Shown: piece by piece, positions 44,055 to 55,077 of the stretch
Layout of the letters: every line of letters starts with the position of its first letter
Position numbering within the stretch: the stretch's first letter is position 1
Assembly (NCBI GenBank): GCA_001972305.1
Contig: BDDD01000060.1
Span: 210,239 to 274,238 of the forward strand
Origin: Cephalotus follicularis
Taxonomy: Eukaryota; Streptophyta; Magnoliopsida; Oxalidales; Cephalotaceae
DNA length: 64,000 bases
Direction: 5' to 3'
Program-made: the position numbers and the translations under genes
The notes under the pieces: model-generated
Seen by the model: only the letters and a program-made list of their open reading frames with translations
The model's database searches: none
What the model was told of the DNA's origin: nothing

Positions 44055-44823
44055 TTTCCCTGATGTTTTTCCCGATGAGTTACCAGGTCCTCCACCGGAC
44101 TGGGAGATAGACTTTGAGATTGAGTTGATCCTTGGTGCAGCTCCTATATCCCTTGCTCATTACCGTATGGCACCGGTAGAGTTGAATGAGTTAAAGGTAT
44201 AGTTGGAAGACTTGTTGGATAAAGGATTTATACGACCTAGTAGTTCTCCATGGGGTGTTCCAGTCCTGTTTGTGAAGAAGAAGGACGGAGCTATGCGTTT
44301 GTGTATCGACTATAGGCAATTGAACAAGGTCACTGTGCATAACAAGTATCCGTTGTTGAGGATAGATGACTTGTTTGACCAGTTGTGAGACGCCTGTGTG
44401 TTTTCTAAGATAGATCTTCGGTCTGGATATCACCAGTTGAAGGTGAGGGAAGAAGATGTTCCGAAGATAGCTTTTAGATCTAGATATGGTCTCTATGAGT
44501 TCTCAGTTATGCCATTTGGGTGAACCAATGCACTGGCCGCTTTCATGGATTTGATGAATCGGGTGTCCCAACCCTTCTTGGACACTTTTATGGTGGTGTT
44601 CATAGATGACGTGATGGTGTACTCGCGGAGTATAGCCGACCACGAGGAACATCTGAGGATCGTTTTGCAGACCTTGAGAAACAATGAGTTGTATGCCAAG
44701 CTGAGTAAGTGTGAGTTTTTGTTGGACAAGGTTGTGTTTTTGGGCCATGTGATCTCGGGCCAAGGTATTGAAGTGGACCCGAGGAAGGTTGAAGCTGTGT
44801 TAGCTTAGGAAAGAACCAAGAGT
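44055..44823 (+). pseudogene. Element E reverse transcriptase, broken
   Basis: [42 protein letters not shown] and [11 protein letters not shown] (both Asp kept). Stops lie within RT at about 44200, 44386, 44521 and 44806; several fit CAG to TAG or a single change at Trp/Gln codons. Confidence 0.9.
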
Positions 44824-45366
44824 GTGCCAAAGGTGTGTAGTTTCCTTGGACTTGATGGCTATTATCGAAGATTCATTGAGGGATTCTCGGCAATAGCGGC
44901 TCCTTTGTCAAAGTTGACCAGGAAGGATGTGAAGTTCGTATGGTCAGAGGACTGTGAAAAGAGCTTCCAGACGTTGAAGGATAGGTTAACGTCATCTCCA
45001 GTGTTGACCCTTCCTTCTCCAGGGGTTGGTTTCGTGGTTTACAGTGATGCTTCACTGCATGGCCTTGTTTGTGTGTTGATGCAAGAAGGGAAGGTCATTG
45101 CCTATGCTTCTCGGCAGCTGAAGGTTCATGAGCTCAACTATCCTACCCATGACTTGGAGTTGGCTGCGTTGGTGTTTGCTTTGAAGATATGGCGTCATTA
45201 GATGTATGGTGAAGTCTGCCAGATCTTTGTCGACCACCAGAATTTGAGGTATTTGTCTTCTCAACCACACTTGAACATGAGGCAGAGAAGATGGATCGAG
45301 CTCATCTAGGATTATGATTGTACCATTGAGTATCATCCTGGTAAGGCCAACGTGGTTGCTGATTGA
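44824..45366 (+). pseudogene. Element E RNase H
   Basis: RT thumb/connection ([16 protein letters not shown]), then [29 protein letters not shown] and [16 protein letters not shown] at about 45199, then VDHQNLRYLSS (FTDH changed to FVDH) and NVVAD with a TGA and frameshift at about 45363. Confidence 0.88.
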
Positions 45367-46920
45367 GCAAGAAGTCTTCTGATTCCTTGGCTCATGTACA
45401 GTTGGTTTACTTACCAATGTTGGAACAGTTGACATCCTTAAGGGCAGAGTTGTCTGCCGAGGACAGTGGTGTAATGTTGGCTTCTCTACGAGTGAGGTCT
45501 GCTTGGGAAGAGCAGTTCCGAGGAGAACAAGAGAAGGACTAGAGGTTAGCCACGTTAATGAAACAAGTCAGAGAAGGTTTTCAGACTGACTTCCACATCA
45601 TAGGTGATGGCGCTCTGATGTTTGGGCAGAGGATATGTGTAGCACACGTTGAGACGATCAAGCAAGAGATTTTGGAAGAAGCTCATCGTTCTCCTTGTTC
45701 GAGATGTACCGTGATCTAAGGCAATCTTTTTGGTGGCGGGGCATGAAGCGTGAGATTGCCAGGTTAGTGGCAAGATGCCTAACGTGCCAGCAGGTGAAGG
45801 CTGAGCGACAAAAGTCGTCGAGTCTTCTCTAACCGCTTCCTATTCCAGTGTGGAAATGGAATAACATATCGATGGACTTTGTCACGGGTTTTCGTCAGAT
45901 GATAAGTAAGCACGATGCTATTTGGGTTATCGTTGATCGTCTGACCAAGTCTGCTCACTTATTACCAATAAGAAAAGACTTTCGTTTGGACAAGTTAGCT
46001 CGGTTGTATGTGGACGGCGTGATTAGGTTACATGGGATTCCCAGCAGCATAGTTTCGGATAGAGATCCAAGGTTCACATCAAGGTTCTGGCGGAGCATGT
46101 AGAGGATGTTGGGTACAGAGTTGCGACTCAGTACAACATACCATCCTCAGACCGATGGGCAGTCTGAGCGTACTATCCAGATTCTTGAGGACATGTTGAG
46201 AGCCCATGTTATGGATTTCTGAGGAAGTTGGGATGACCATTTGACTTTGATCGGGTTCGCCTACAACAATAGCTATCAAGCGAACATTGGGCTGGCTCCT
46301 TATGAAGTTTTTTATGGCAGACGTTGTCGAACCCCTTTGTGTTGGAATGAGGTGGGAGAACACCAGTTGTTGGGACCAGAGTTTGTTCAAGATGCGGCAG
46401 AGAAGGTTTAGGTGATCCGAGATCTCCTGCGCGCAGCTTAGAGTAGGTAGAAGAGCTACGCAGACAAACATCGTAAGGACTTGGAGTTCTCGGTAGGTGA
46501 TAAGGTTTTCCTTAGAGTATCACCATACATAGGGATTGTTTGTTTTGGCAAGCTTGGAAAGCTTAGCCCGAGGTACATAGGTCCCTTTGAGATCGTGCAA
46601 AGGATCGGGCCAGTGGCTAATCGTCTGGCGTCGCCTTCAGAGTTAGCCAGAGTGCATGATGTGTTCCATGTAACCGTGATGAGTAAGTACGTTGCTGATC
46701 CTTCCCATGTGTTGGTTGAGCCTTTTGTGTTGTTCGAAGAGGATCTACCAGTTTTAGCTATGAGGAATCCCCATAGCAGATTTTGGATCGCCGAGAACAA
46801 GTGTTGAGGAACAAGATCATCCCGTTGGTGAAGTTCTTGTGGAGGAACCATGTAGCAGAGGAAGCCACATGGGAGCGTGAGGACCAGATGAAGGAACGCT
46901 ACCCTGACTTGTTCCTTGGA
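45367..46920 (+). pseudogene. Element E integrase and chromodomain-like tail, broken
   Basis: Pieces in more than one frame: finger Cys pair CLTCQQVKAE; core MDFVTGFRQM, VSDRDPRFTSRFW (45848-46102), [25 protein letters not shown] and ARVHDVFHVTVMSKYV (46481-46807); tail with VKFLWRNHVAEEATWE...YPDLF ending near 46916. At least six stops. Confidence 0.88.
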
Positions 46921-46952
46921 TCAAAGCAAACATTTTGAGGAAAAAATTCCTT

Positions 46953-46966
46953 AAAGGGGGAGAGGA
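46953..46966 (+). promoter_or_regulatory. Polypurine tract of E
   Basis: AAAGGGGGAGAGGA next to the 3' LTR, preceded by TTTTGAGGAAAAAATTCC. Confidence 0.9.
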
Positions 46967-49909
46967 TGTAACGACTCGCATTAATTTTGGGTAAATTGAT
47001 GTTTGGGCCTTGGGGAAAATTTTTCATTTCCTTGGATGTTGGTTCGGCTTGGGCTTTACTTGGTGAAGGCCCAATGTGTGTGTTATGTGTTATGAGAGAA
47101 GGATATATTTGGAATGGTGTCTTGGGAAGTGTGTAAGGCTTGATAAGGAAGCTTTGACAGTTCGCAAGTTGGGCAATCAGTCACTTCTGTCTTCTCATGT
47201 TGGAAGGAGCTTTAAGAGAGAGAGAGAGTTTCTTCTTCTTTTATTCTTCTTTGATCTCCTTGAAGCTTTGTTCATCACCCGAGGTTGGAACTTCCTTACC
47301 TGTTTACGCGTCCAGTAGGTGAGTGTTCTCCTCAGTAAATTATGATGCGTCGCTTTGATAGTGCAGTATCGGCCTGTGAGGCCGAGGAAGAGCTTCATCA
47401 CGGTTCTTTTGCATGTGTGTGGATCATGCATGACCTCGGAACGTTTGATGATGGTAGCTAAAAGTTGTTGTGTGTTGATCTTACAGAGGAGGATCCAGGC
47501 GCGGAGTATGCACAACAAGGAAGCTAGCCTGAGGAAGCTGCTGATACTAGTGAGTAGGATGTTCCCTTTCTATCAATTGATACTCAGAGTTATTGCTTAA
47601 TACGCCTATTTATTTTATATCGTTTGACCAGGATTTCTTATCCTGTGGTCTTGTTGCTTATAGCATCTTTGAAATACTGTTTTCCGAGCACAGGACTCGA
47701 TGTTACATTGAACTTGTTGTTTTCCCTTTTCTTGATTATGTGTTTCATGCTTTCTTGATATCATGTGTTGTTTTCCTTGGATACTGGTTACTAGTACTTG
47801 GATATGTATGAGGCTTGTTATGGCTGGCAGAGGAGTGGGTGTTCGATCCCAATTCCATTCAGCAGTGCCATTGTCTATGATGAACTGTTGGGTGTGACTG
47901 TGCCTGGGTTCCATACCCGGATCTGCTCATTTAGTTGGTCTATGACGGAATGATGTGTGAGGGCAGCCGAGGATCCGCTACTTTCTTAGTCAAGCCATGA
48001 TGGAGTCCTCGGACATGAGATTGCCTGCCGAGATGGTCTAAGTGGTGATCCACTTACCTCTAAGCTAAAGTTCTCCTCTGTCATCTCATCAAGGGTAGAG
48101 CTGAGCGGTGATTCGTGGGCCCCATGGACGATATTAGCACTTTATGATTGCCGATGAGGTAGCTCCTCGATTGATGTTCATATGGTGTAGTTCTGAACTC
48201 GTGATTGCCGACGAGGGAGTGGTTACGTAGCCCTTCGATCGATGTTCATGTAGTGAGGTGCGCTAAATGTGTGATTTCCGAGGAAGGAGTGCTCGCGTAG
48301 CCCTTCCATCAATGTTCATACGGTGCTCTGGAAGTGGGTATCTATATGCGGTTATGAGGGATGTGTACAGTCCTGTAGCCGATGACCACGTTGATGGATT
48401 TCAGCAGAGTTGTTACTTGTGTTTGCTGAGGTGGTTCCGACTGTGGAAATGTGTTAGTATGATGTGTGCATGTGTTTGTGTGTGGAATTGTGCTTGTGAT
48501 TGATACATTTCCAGTAGTCCTCTTGATAATTGTTGATCCTTAGAGTTTGATCGTTTGTTGATCCTCGGATCCTTGGCATATTTGTTATAACTTGTTGATA
48601 TTATCTTTCCTTGAGGTTAGTCATTGAGTTTGGTAGCTCTGACGTCTCCTCGGACTTTCGTTTATTATTGATATTTGTGCACATGTTCACCTCTGCCTTG
48701 TTTTGTTGAGCAGTGGATATGGGGTGTCGTCCGCCCAGTTGGGGCAGGGCACGTTTACCTTGTTCTTAGCACCCAGTGGTGGTAGGTTTCTTGGGAAGTT
48801 CCTCAATCTTACTCACTAGTTAGTTGGACTAATCCCCTCTCAGTTTCGTGTGCAGAGGAAGCAGGGTTACAGAGTTCTTGATATCCACTAAGACAAAGTG
48901 TGTTAACTGAGGTAGACGTCTGACGCAGCCCCTTTGGATGGCTCCTCGGCCATGCGCAACCTTCATGCATTTTGGGGCATTCTTGGGGTTTTTTTTTTAT
49001 AGATTCTTTTGGTGATAAGATCTGTAACCTCTTTCCTTGTAAGCTTGTATATGAATCATGGATGTTGTGTGTCCTTGGCATTTTGTCTGAGGATCGTATA
49101 CAAATCATTCGATGTTTTATATGCTTTTATGTTACCCGATCTTACCTTGTGGATGTTTGTTGTTTTTCGCTAAGTGTTTAGGATGCGGAGATGAGGAACG
49201 TGCTTGGAGTCGTCTGACTATTGGCAGAGGAACAGGTCTCCTCAGCCCTGGCCTAGGTGGAACCATAGGATATCCTCCTCGGGGCCTTAGGAGCTAACGG
49301 CACCTCTGCTGAGATGCCAGGCAAGGGATGGTAAGGTTCTTAGTTTAGGCAGACCCTAGGTTGACCTTTCAGCTCGGGTTAGTTTGACCATAGAGTTGAA
49401 GTCTTGTGGCATCCCCAGGTGTTGTTCTCGGACGTAGCTTGCAGACGTTAAGTAAGAGTTAAGGTTTTTCCTTAGTTTTGCCCAAGCTCCCGACCTCTGA
49501 TCAGTAAGGTTCCTTGAGGTGTTTTGATGTGTGAACCCTGGTGGATCTTTTGTATGCTCGGTCGTGGTGAGATGCTATCGTCTTAGAGTAAGTTGAACGT
49601 TAGAGGACCTAGGATGGTTGTCCTTTGCAAGGCGTTTGTCCCTGGTCTTCTGAGTTAATCCCAGGCTTCAAGTTAGTGTTTCGTTGTCGTTTCTATGCTT
49701 GGGTGTTGTTTGTTTAATGCCTTCAAGTACGTGGTCATTTGGAGAGTAGTGTTCTCCTCTGCAACGTGTTTTCACGCCCGCTTGCTTGGCTTGAGTGTTA
49801 AGCTTTGAGTGTTGGTGTTTTTGTGGTTGAGGTTAGGGATCCAGGTGGAGGATCCTTCCTCCTGGAACTGCCGTCCTCCAGCGGGGATGGTTGGGAATAG
49901 GGCGTGTCA
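46967..49909 (+). repeat. 3' LTR of E (2943 bp)
   Basis: TGTAACGACTCGC to GGCGTGTCA. It is uninterrupted and so shows the F insertion site intact (CCAATGTGTGTGTTATG at about 47070). It has about 130 bp near 48930-49060 that the 5' LTR lacks. GATTGCC-type repeat units start at 48146, 48203 and 48273. Confidence 0.93.
48146..48335 (+). repeat. Three imperfect 57-70 bp units in E LTR
   Basis: Each unit begins GATT(G/T)CCGA(T/C/G)GA and contains TTCGATCGATGTTCATGTA or a variant. The counterpart in the 5' LTR is 40463-40650. Confidence 0.75.
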
Positions 49910-50668
49910 CGTGGTTATACTTGATGATGTTTTATGTGTACCAGTATCTCCAGATATTTTATTCATACGTGACCACATTTTATGGATGTTGCTATATTTG
50001 TGGATTTCGTTGATATTGTGGATTTTGATTTCTAATGTGGAGTTCATTGTTGAGTTTGAGTTTTATTTCTATCGAGATTGTTTTCCATGGGTTACATTTT
50101 TTTGTACTTTGAGCTTACACCTCGATTTATATCATTATCCTTTTATTCAGTATATTCACCTTATTCAGATTTTCTCTTTTCACACTAGGGGATGTATAGT
50201 TCTCTTTCACTTAGTCATTTGGACTAACCCTCTCCCATTTCTATTTTTCAGTTGAGGTGGCAATTCACAGTCTACCTGATCCACAGTTTGGTCACAGTTG
50301 AGTTAGTGAAGGTAGGCCACGGACACCATACCCTGGCAGCCTCTCCAGATGTGCATGCATTCATGGGAACATTTGGGTGTGGTATATATGAGTGCTGGGA
50401 GACTAGTATTCTTACTGGAAAATTTTTGGGATAGGTCCAGATTTAAGGGAAACTCTTGCAGTTTTTCAGCAGGAATTTCCACCTCTTCATAAGTTTTAAT
50501 CAAATGGTTAAGGATAGAAATTAAGTTGGTGATAAACTTATTTTTGTAAGAATCTAAATAGGTACATTTTAAAGTAACTAAGTAAGGAAAGGTAAAAATG
50601 AAGAAAGTATATGGTATAGGCACGGTTCGTTCGGTTGAGGTTACAGCCTTGGGGGACGGGTCGTGTCT
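49910..50668 (+). other. Element G LTR, 3' part
   Basis: Runs from the E insertion to just before a primer site. Around 50205-50255 it shares the arrangement CACT(T)AGTCATTTGGACTAAC...CAG with the LTR of E (41130-41172, 48810-48856). That supports its being an LTR of a related family. The end reads GGTCGTGTCT, where CA is expected. The start of this LTR is not in view or not recognisable. Confidence 0.65.
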
Positions 50669-50671
50669 GTT

Positions 50672-50682
50672 TGGTATCAGAG
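50672..50682 (+). promoter_or_regulatory. Primer binding site of G
   Basis: TGGTATCAGAG followed by gag about 95 bp on. Confidence 0.88.
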
Positions 50683-50777
50683 TGAGGATAGGTTTTGTTG
50701 GGGGATTCTGCATACTCATGCATTACATATGGGGTGCATAATTGTGTATTGACATCATGTCAGCATATGTGAAGGTA

Positions 50778-51809
50778 ATGGTGTCCCGTGGTCACAGTAG
50801 AGGTTGTGGTTGAAGAAGGGGTGGAGCAGCCCTTATGCCACATGTGGATAAGGATATACCTCATGCAGAGCCTAGAGTGCATGATGACCCTAAGATGCAG
50901 GGGCAGGAGGCACAGCCTGCTATGGCAGCCCAGTTTGCTGCACCAATGCTACCTCCTCTTCCACTCCCCTAACAGTTACAGGCTCACAACCTGATTTTGT
51001 TCAGGAAGTCACCTTATTGGTTCAGGCGTTGGGAGCCTCTAAATCCCAGCCACTGTCTATGGAGAGCATGAAGTGCTTAGGGGATACTCCATTTGAGGGG
51101 GCAGGATCCCCCGCAGATGCTGAAGCATGGTTGAGGCGATTGGAGAGGATCCTTGAGAAGAGTATAGCTGGCCAGAGGCATAGGCAGGACCTGGGACAAA
51201 AGAGGCCTGCATTGTAGTTTGAGCAGGGAGAGAGCTCCTCTGCATCCCAGAGACGGCGTGGATCCCTACCTACCAGTAGAACTGTTGGTGGGGAGAGCCG
51301 CATACCTGCCAGAACAGAGGGGTAGAGAGCAGCCAGTCAACAGCAGACACAAACTCCAGCTGGCAGTAGTACTCACGAAAGATATTGTCAGGGTGGCACA
51401 CTAGGCGGTACCCAGAGTGCAGTAGCATCTCCGCAAGCGCCACAGCGTCAAAGATGTGGACGGTCCCTTTTTAGGGAGTGCCAGAGCATGACGCAAGAGT
51501 GTTTCCGATGTGGGCAGATAGGACGTTTTGTGAGGGAGTGCCCACATCCGCCGCTAAGTGCAGGAACAACACTGGGACCAGTTCCGACAGACAGGCAGAC
51601 TGCATGTAGAGGGATGGGACAAACAGGACAGTAGCCAGGAGCGTAGAGGACTGGACCTGTTGCACCGTAAACTAGTACCTCGATTACTGGCAGTGGCAAA
51701 CAGCCAGGTAGACACGCGGTGAAAGTTAGAGTGTATGCACTGAGTAGAGAGGAGGCCCTGACAGTTCCTGATGTTCTAGTAGGTATGGTTAATATTTATG
51801 GACATGATG
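50778..51809 (+). pseudogene. Element G gag, broken and internally deleted
   Basis: MVSRGHSRGCG then TGA at 50811. The capsid start FEGAGSPADAEAWLRRLERIL is followed at once by SIAGQRHRQDLGQKR. In E these stretches are about 140 codons apart, so the capsid centre is deleted. Knuckle CFRCGQIGRFVREC has His changed to Arg. VYALSREEAL starts the protease, and the frame is cut at 51809 by H (duplication TGATG). It resumes at 61595. Confidence 0.88.
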
Positions 51810-51956
51810 TGTCACGCCCCGAACAGCGAAAGTAAACCCCCACGATCAGACGCGTTAGATACTGTAATGACCCGGATTTCCAATAAAGATACTAATTATG
51901 GAAAGATGATTGTTATTGTGTATATTGACAGATGGTTTAAGGGACCCATAGTATGA

Positions 51957-52063
51957 CCCTACGCTCGGGGAGTACGGGGGTTCCGCTCCCCGGTGAGCGG
52001 ACGGGGGGTCCCGCTGCCGGGTCAGCGGGCGAGGATTCAGGGGGCAGCGCCCCTAGAAGAAAA
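51957..52063. repeat. GC-rich, hairpin-capable block in I LTR
   Basis: Stretches such as GGGGAGTACGGGGGTTCCGC with CTCCCCGGTGAGCGGA, GGTCCCGCTGCC with GGTCAGCGGGC, and GGGGGCAGCGCCCC can pair with each other. The counterpart at about 54099-54205 differs at only three or four positions, which is notable in an otherwise AT-rich region. Confidence 0.75.
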
Positions 52064-52098
52064 TTTTATTTGGCTATTTGTTTTGGATGAATGTAATG

Positions 52099-52367
52099 TT
52101 GAAAGCGTCGATCTAAAAGGTTAAGAGTTGACAAAACTGTCTAAAGCGCCGACAGTTTTATTTAAAGAGTCGACGCTTTGGGTAGCAGTCGATGTCCTAA
52201 TTTTAAACGTCGACGCGTTGAAGATTAATGTGTCAGTTGACTTGGACGAAGACTTAAAGCGTCGACGCTTTGTAAGAAAGCGTCAACGCTTTAGTCGGGA
52301 TAGAGGTGAAAAATGCAGGAAAAAGGCTGTGACCGTCGACGCTGAGATATAAAGAGTCGACGCTTTG
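52099..52367. repeat. Palindrome cluster, arm type AAAGC-GCTTT, in I
   Basis: Sites include AAAGCGCCGACAGTTT (52143), AAAGAGTCGACGCTTT (52164), the perfect 16-bp palindrome AAAGCGTCGACGCTTT (52256), AAAGCGTCAACGCTTT (52277) and AAAGAGTCGACGCTTT (52351). Same arm type as copia elements D and K, although I is gypsy. Confidence 0.9.
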
Positions 52368-52449
52368 CCCTGTGTCAGGTGTAGAACTATAAGTTTTTAC
52401 CCCATTTCGGAGGAATTAAATGGATTGTAGGACACGTGGCAAGCAAGGA

Positions 52450-52515
52450 ATGGAAGAAACTTACTTCATAAGCCATGGAAGAAACTTATTTCATAAGCCA
52501 TGGAAGAAACTTACC
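52450..52515 (+). repeat. 25-bp tandem repeat, 2.6 copies
   Basis: ATGGAAGAAACTTACTTCAT with AAGCC, starting at 52450, 52475 and 52500. Sits between the LTR remnant and pol of I. Confidence 0.9.
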
Positions 52516-54004
52516 GGAACAACTTGAGTTTGTTTTTCGAAGCAAGGGAGTCGGTGGATCCTTAAAGATCATATCAACGATGCAAGCTAAACGATTATTG
52601 GAAAAAGGATGCGAAGGCTATCTTGCCTATGTGATGGATGTCGATAAAGACAAGATGATGATAGAAGAGTTACATGTTGTTAACGAGTTCACCGATGTTT
52701 TTCCTGAAGATTTACCTGGTATGCCACCGGATCGAGTAGTGGAGTATAAAGAGTATTTGACCAATGTGTTGCAAACATTGAGGAGGGAACGACTGTATAT
52801 TAAGTTCAGTAAGTACCAATTTTGGATGAAGGAAGTATCCTTCTTGGACCATGTAATTTCGAAATGAGCTATTTTAATGGTCCCTGATAAGACTATGACA
52901 ATAAAGGAATGGTAAAGACCAATGTTGAAAGCAGAAATATGAAGTTTTCTTGGATTGATAAGTTACTACCAAAGGTTTATTTAATGATTCTGCCGCATTG
53001 CGAACCCTCTTGCAAGGGTGATACGGAAGAATGCTAAGTTCGAATGGTCTATCAATGCGAAGAGAGTTTCTTAGAATCTTAAGGATTATGAGTGTACCAT
53101 CCAGGAAAAGAGAATGTCTTGGCGAATAGTTTGAGCCACAGGAACATAAAGGTTTCAATGATTATCACACAGGAGAAGTTATTAAGGGATTTCCAAAGTT
53201 TGAACTGGGAAGTTAGAAAGCAAGGAGAAACAGCTTTCTTATCTCAAGTTATGATTTGACTACCTGTACTTGAACTAATGAATCAAGCAATGTTAGTTTG
53301 ATGATCCAAATTTTAAATAAAATAACGGGCAAAGGTGTTGAATGTCTATATGAAGGGAGAAAGCGAACGTCGTGGGAATTGCTTTAAGTCACAAAAGCAT
53401 GGGAAAGTTAGCAACGATGAATCCCACACAAAAGGAGTTATCAAGGTATTTCAAAAGGTTGAATCTGGAATGTAAAAGGAAAAGAGAAGAAGATTAATTA
53501 TTTCAAGTCATATCTCAACCATCTTTAGTGAAAAGAGTTAAGCTGCATCAAGTTGATGATTCGGATGCTCAAGGAGATAACGGACGGAGATGTTGTATGC
53601 TTATGTACGGGAAGAAGAAAGAGGAAGGAATTTTTTTTTTGGAAACAGAAAAGGTACAAATGATAATTGGGAAAGTGAAGAAGCATCTTAAGAGACAAAA
53701 GGAGTTACAATTGGAAGTAAAAGATCTTGTTTCTCTTAAAGTGATTGTGTTGGAAAGGAGTAAAGAGATTCCGCAAAAAGGGAAAAACTTAATCCGTAAT
53801 ACATTGGACCATTGGAGAGCTTTGGATTAAAAGAATAAGTTTAATGGACCACAACTTTTCTGTTTGGAAAAGTGTTGTGAAGGAATAATAAAGTCTACGA
53901 AGTCACTTGGATATTGGAGGAAGTAGTGAGACATAAATACCCTCGTCTTTTGAGAATAAAGTATAACAAATTTTGAGGACAAAATTTTTCTAAGGAGGGT
54001 AGAT
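52510..54004 (+). pseudogene. Element I pol remnants and polypurine tract
   Basis: VFRSKGVGG...[11 protein letters not shown] is the end of protease. FTDVFPEDLPGMPPDRVVE starts RT, then fuses by deletion to TNVLQTLRRERLYIKFSKYQFW and FLDHVISK (RT thumb), so the catalytic box is gone. Further traces: an RNase H end-like NVVG...ALSHKS near 53370 and LVSLKVIVLER; near 53905 EVTWILEEVVRHKYPRL, a chromodomain end. The tract TAAGGAGGGTAGAT at 53991-54004, preceded by TTTTGAGGACAAAATTTTTC, abuts the right LTR. Confidence 0.8.
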
Positions 54005-55077
54005 TGTAATGACCCGGATTTCCAATAAAGATATTAATAATGGAAAGATGATTGTTATTGTGTATATTGACAGATAGTTTAAGGGACCCGTAGTATGACC
54101 CTACGCTCGGGGAGTACGGGGGTTCCGCTCCCCGGTGAGAGGACGGGGGGTCCCGCTGCCCGGTCAGCGGGCGAGGATTCAGGGGGCAGTGCCCCTAGAA
54201 GAAAATTTTATTTGGCTATTATATGCCACAAGAATGTATAAACGGAAAACGTTTTGATTGTTTTCAAGTATGCTGGTTATATATACCAGAAAAGGTATGA
54301 TTTTAGAAATGTTCTGTTTTTTTTATAAAACTAGAAAATGATTTCCAAAGATATTATGAAATGTATGATGTTGAAATTTTTTGATAAATATTATCAAAAA
54401 TAACGGATTTCGATAACGTTTTATAACTATGATTCTTACTGGGCTCTTAAAAGCTCACTCCTTTCAATGTCTTGTTTTTAAATAAATCTTCCAGGAAATG
54501 TCGAACGTGAGGTTGCGAGCTTTAGAGGAAGTTTGCAAAAGAAGAGTAAGGAAAGGAAGTATATGCTATGAAGTTATGTTTTATGTCATATGTGTATGTT
54601 TTCCGCTGTGTAATGTTTTATGATAGACGGTGTATAGATGTTATAGTATAGAAACAAATGCTATAGGTTATGATGTTTTTATGTAAGATGATGATATCAA
54701 AGTTATTAAACACACTTGAGTGTATGAGATGTTAATGATAAAGGCGAGTATATGATTATTTTTACGATGTAATAAGTTTATGTTTTCCGCTGTGAAAGGT
54801 TATATGTTAAGTGATGCACCAATGTAAAGGTATTAGAAATGATCATGATAATGAGAATATAACATTTTGAAATTGGTGTTTCAAAGATGTAAGTATATGT
54901 GATCCTGTGAAGTTATTGAGTGATAATGTTTTATTTTAAATCTAAGTTAAGATTAAATGATATGAAATGGATCGTTAAATGATTAACGATTTGACGGTCA
55001 AAGGTTACACCCACGTAACGCACCGATCTTCGGAGCTCGCTTTGAGCTTAAAGTGGACTCGGGTCGGGGGCGCTACA
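54005..55077 (+). repeat. 3' LTR of I (1073 bp)
   Basis: TGTAATGACCCGG to GGGGGCGCTACA. Contains the GC-rich block and AT-rich sequence; no GTCGAC cluster. Confidence 0.92.

Larger units (their letters stand above)
32260..49909 (+). mobile_element. Element E: old chromovirus carrying element F
   Basis: Flanked by CATGG (32255-32259) and CGTGG (49910-49914); the mismatch is a CpG transition. The 5' LTR is split by F into 32260-32375 and 39358-42098. Then come a primer site, gag, protease, RT, RNase H and integrase, all with stops, a polypurine tract, and the 3' LTR 46967-49909. LTR and gag resemble G more than A, B, C or F. It is one of the more decayed elements. Confidence 0.93.
51863..52380 (+). 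repeat. 5' LTR of I, truncated
   Basis: The first about 216 bp match 54005-54220 almost exactly. It then carries the palindrome cluster 52099-52367, not found in the right LTR. The 3' part of this LTR is missing. Confidence 0.85.
51863..55077 (+). mobile_element. Element I: chromovirus remnant with mismatched LTRs
   Basis: GATAC duplications (51858-51862, 55078-55082). LTR start TGTAATGACCCGG at 51863 and again at 54005; end GGGGCGCTACA at 55077. The left LTR runs together with a palindrome cluster and then directly into decayed pol, with no primer site, gag or complete protease. The right LTR lacks the palindrome cluster. Large deletions have therefore affected both halves. Confidence 0.9.

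Noticed and set aside
53528-53830. 100-codon Lys-rich frame in element I as a separate gene
   Set aside because: Lies in order between RNase H and chromodomain traces of I; best read as decayed integrase or connector sequence, not a new gene.
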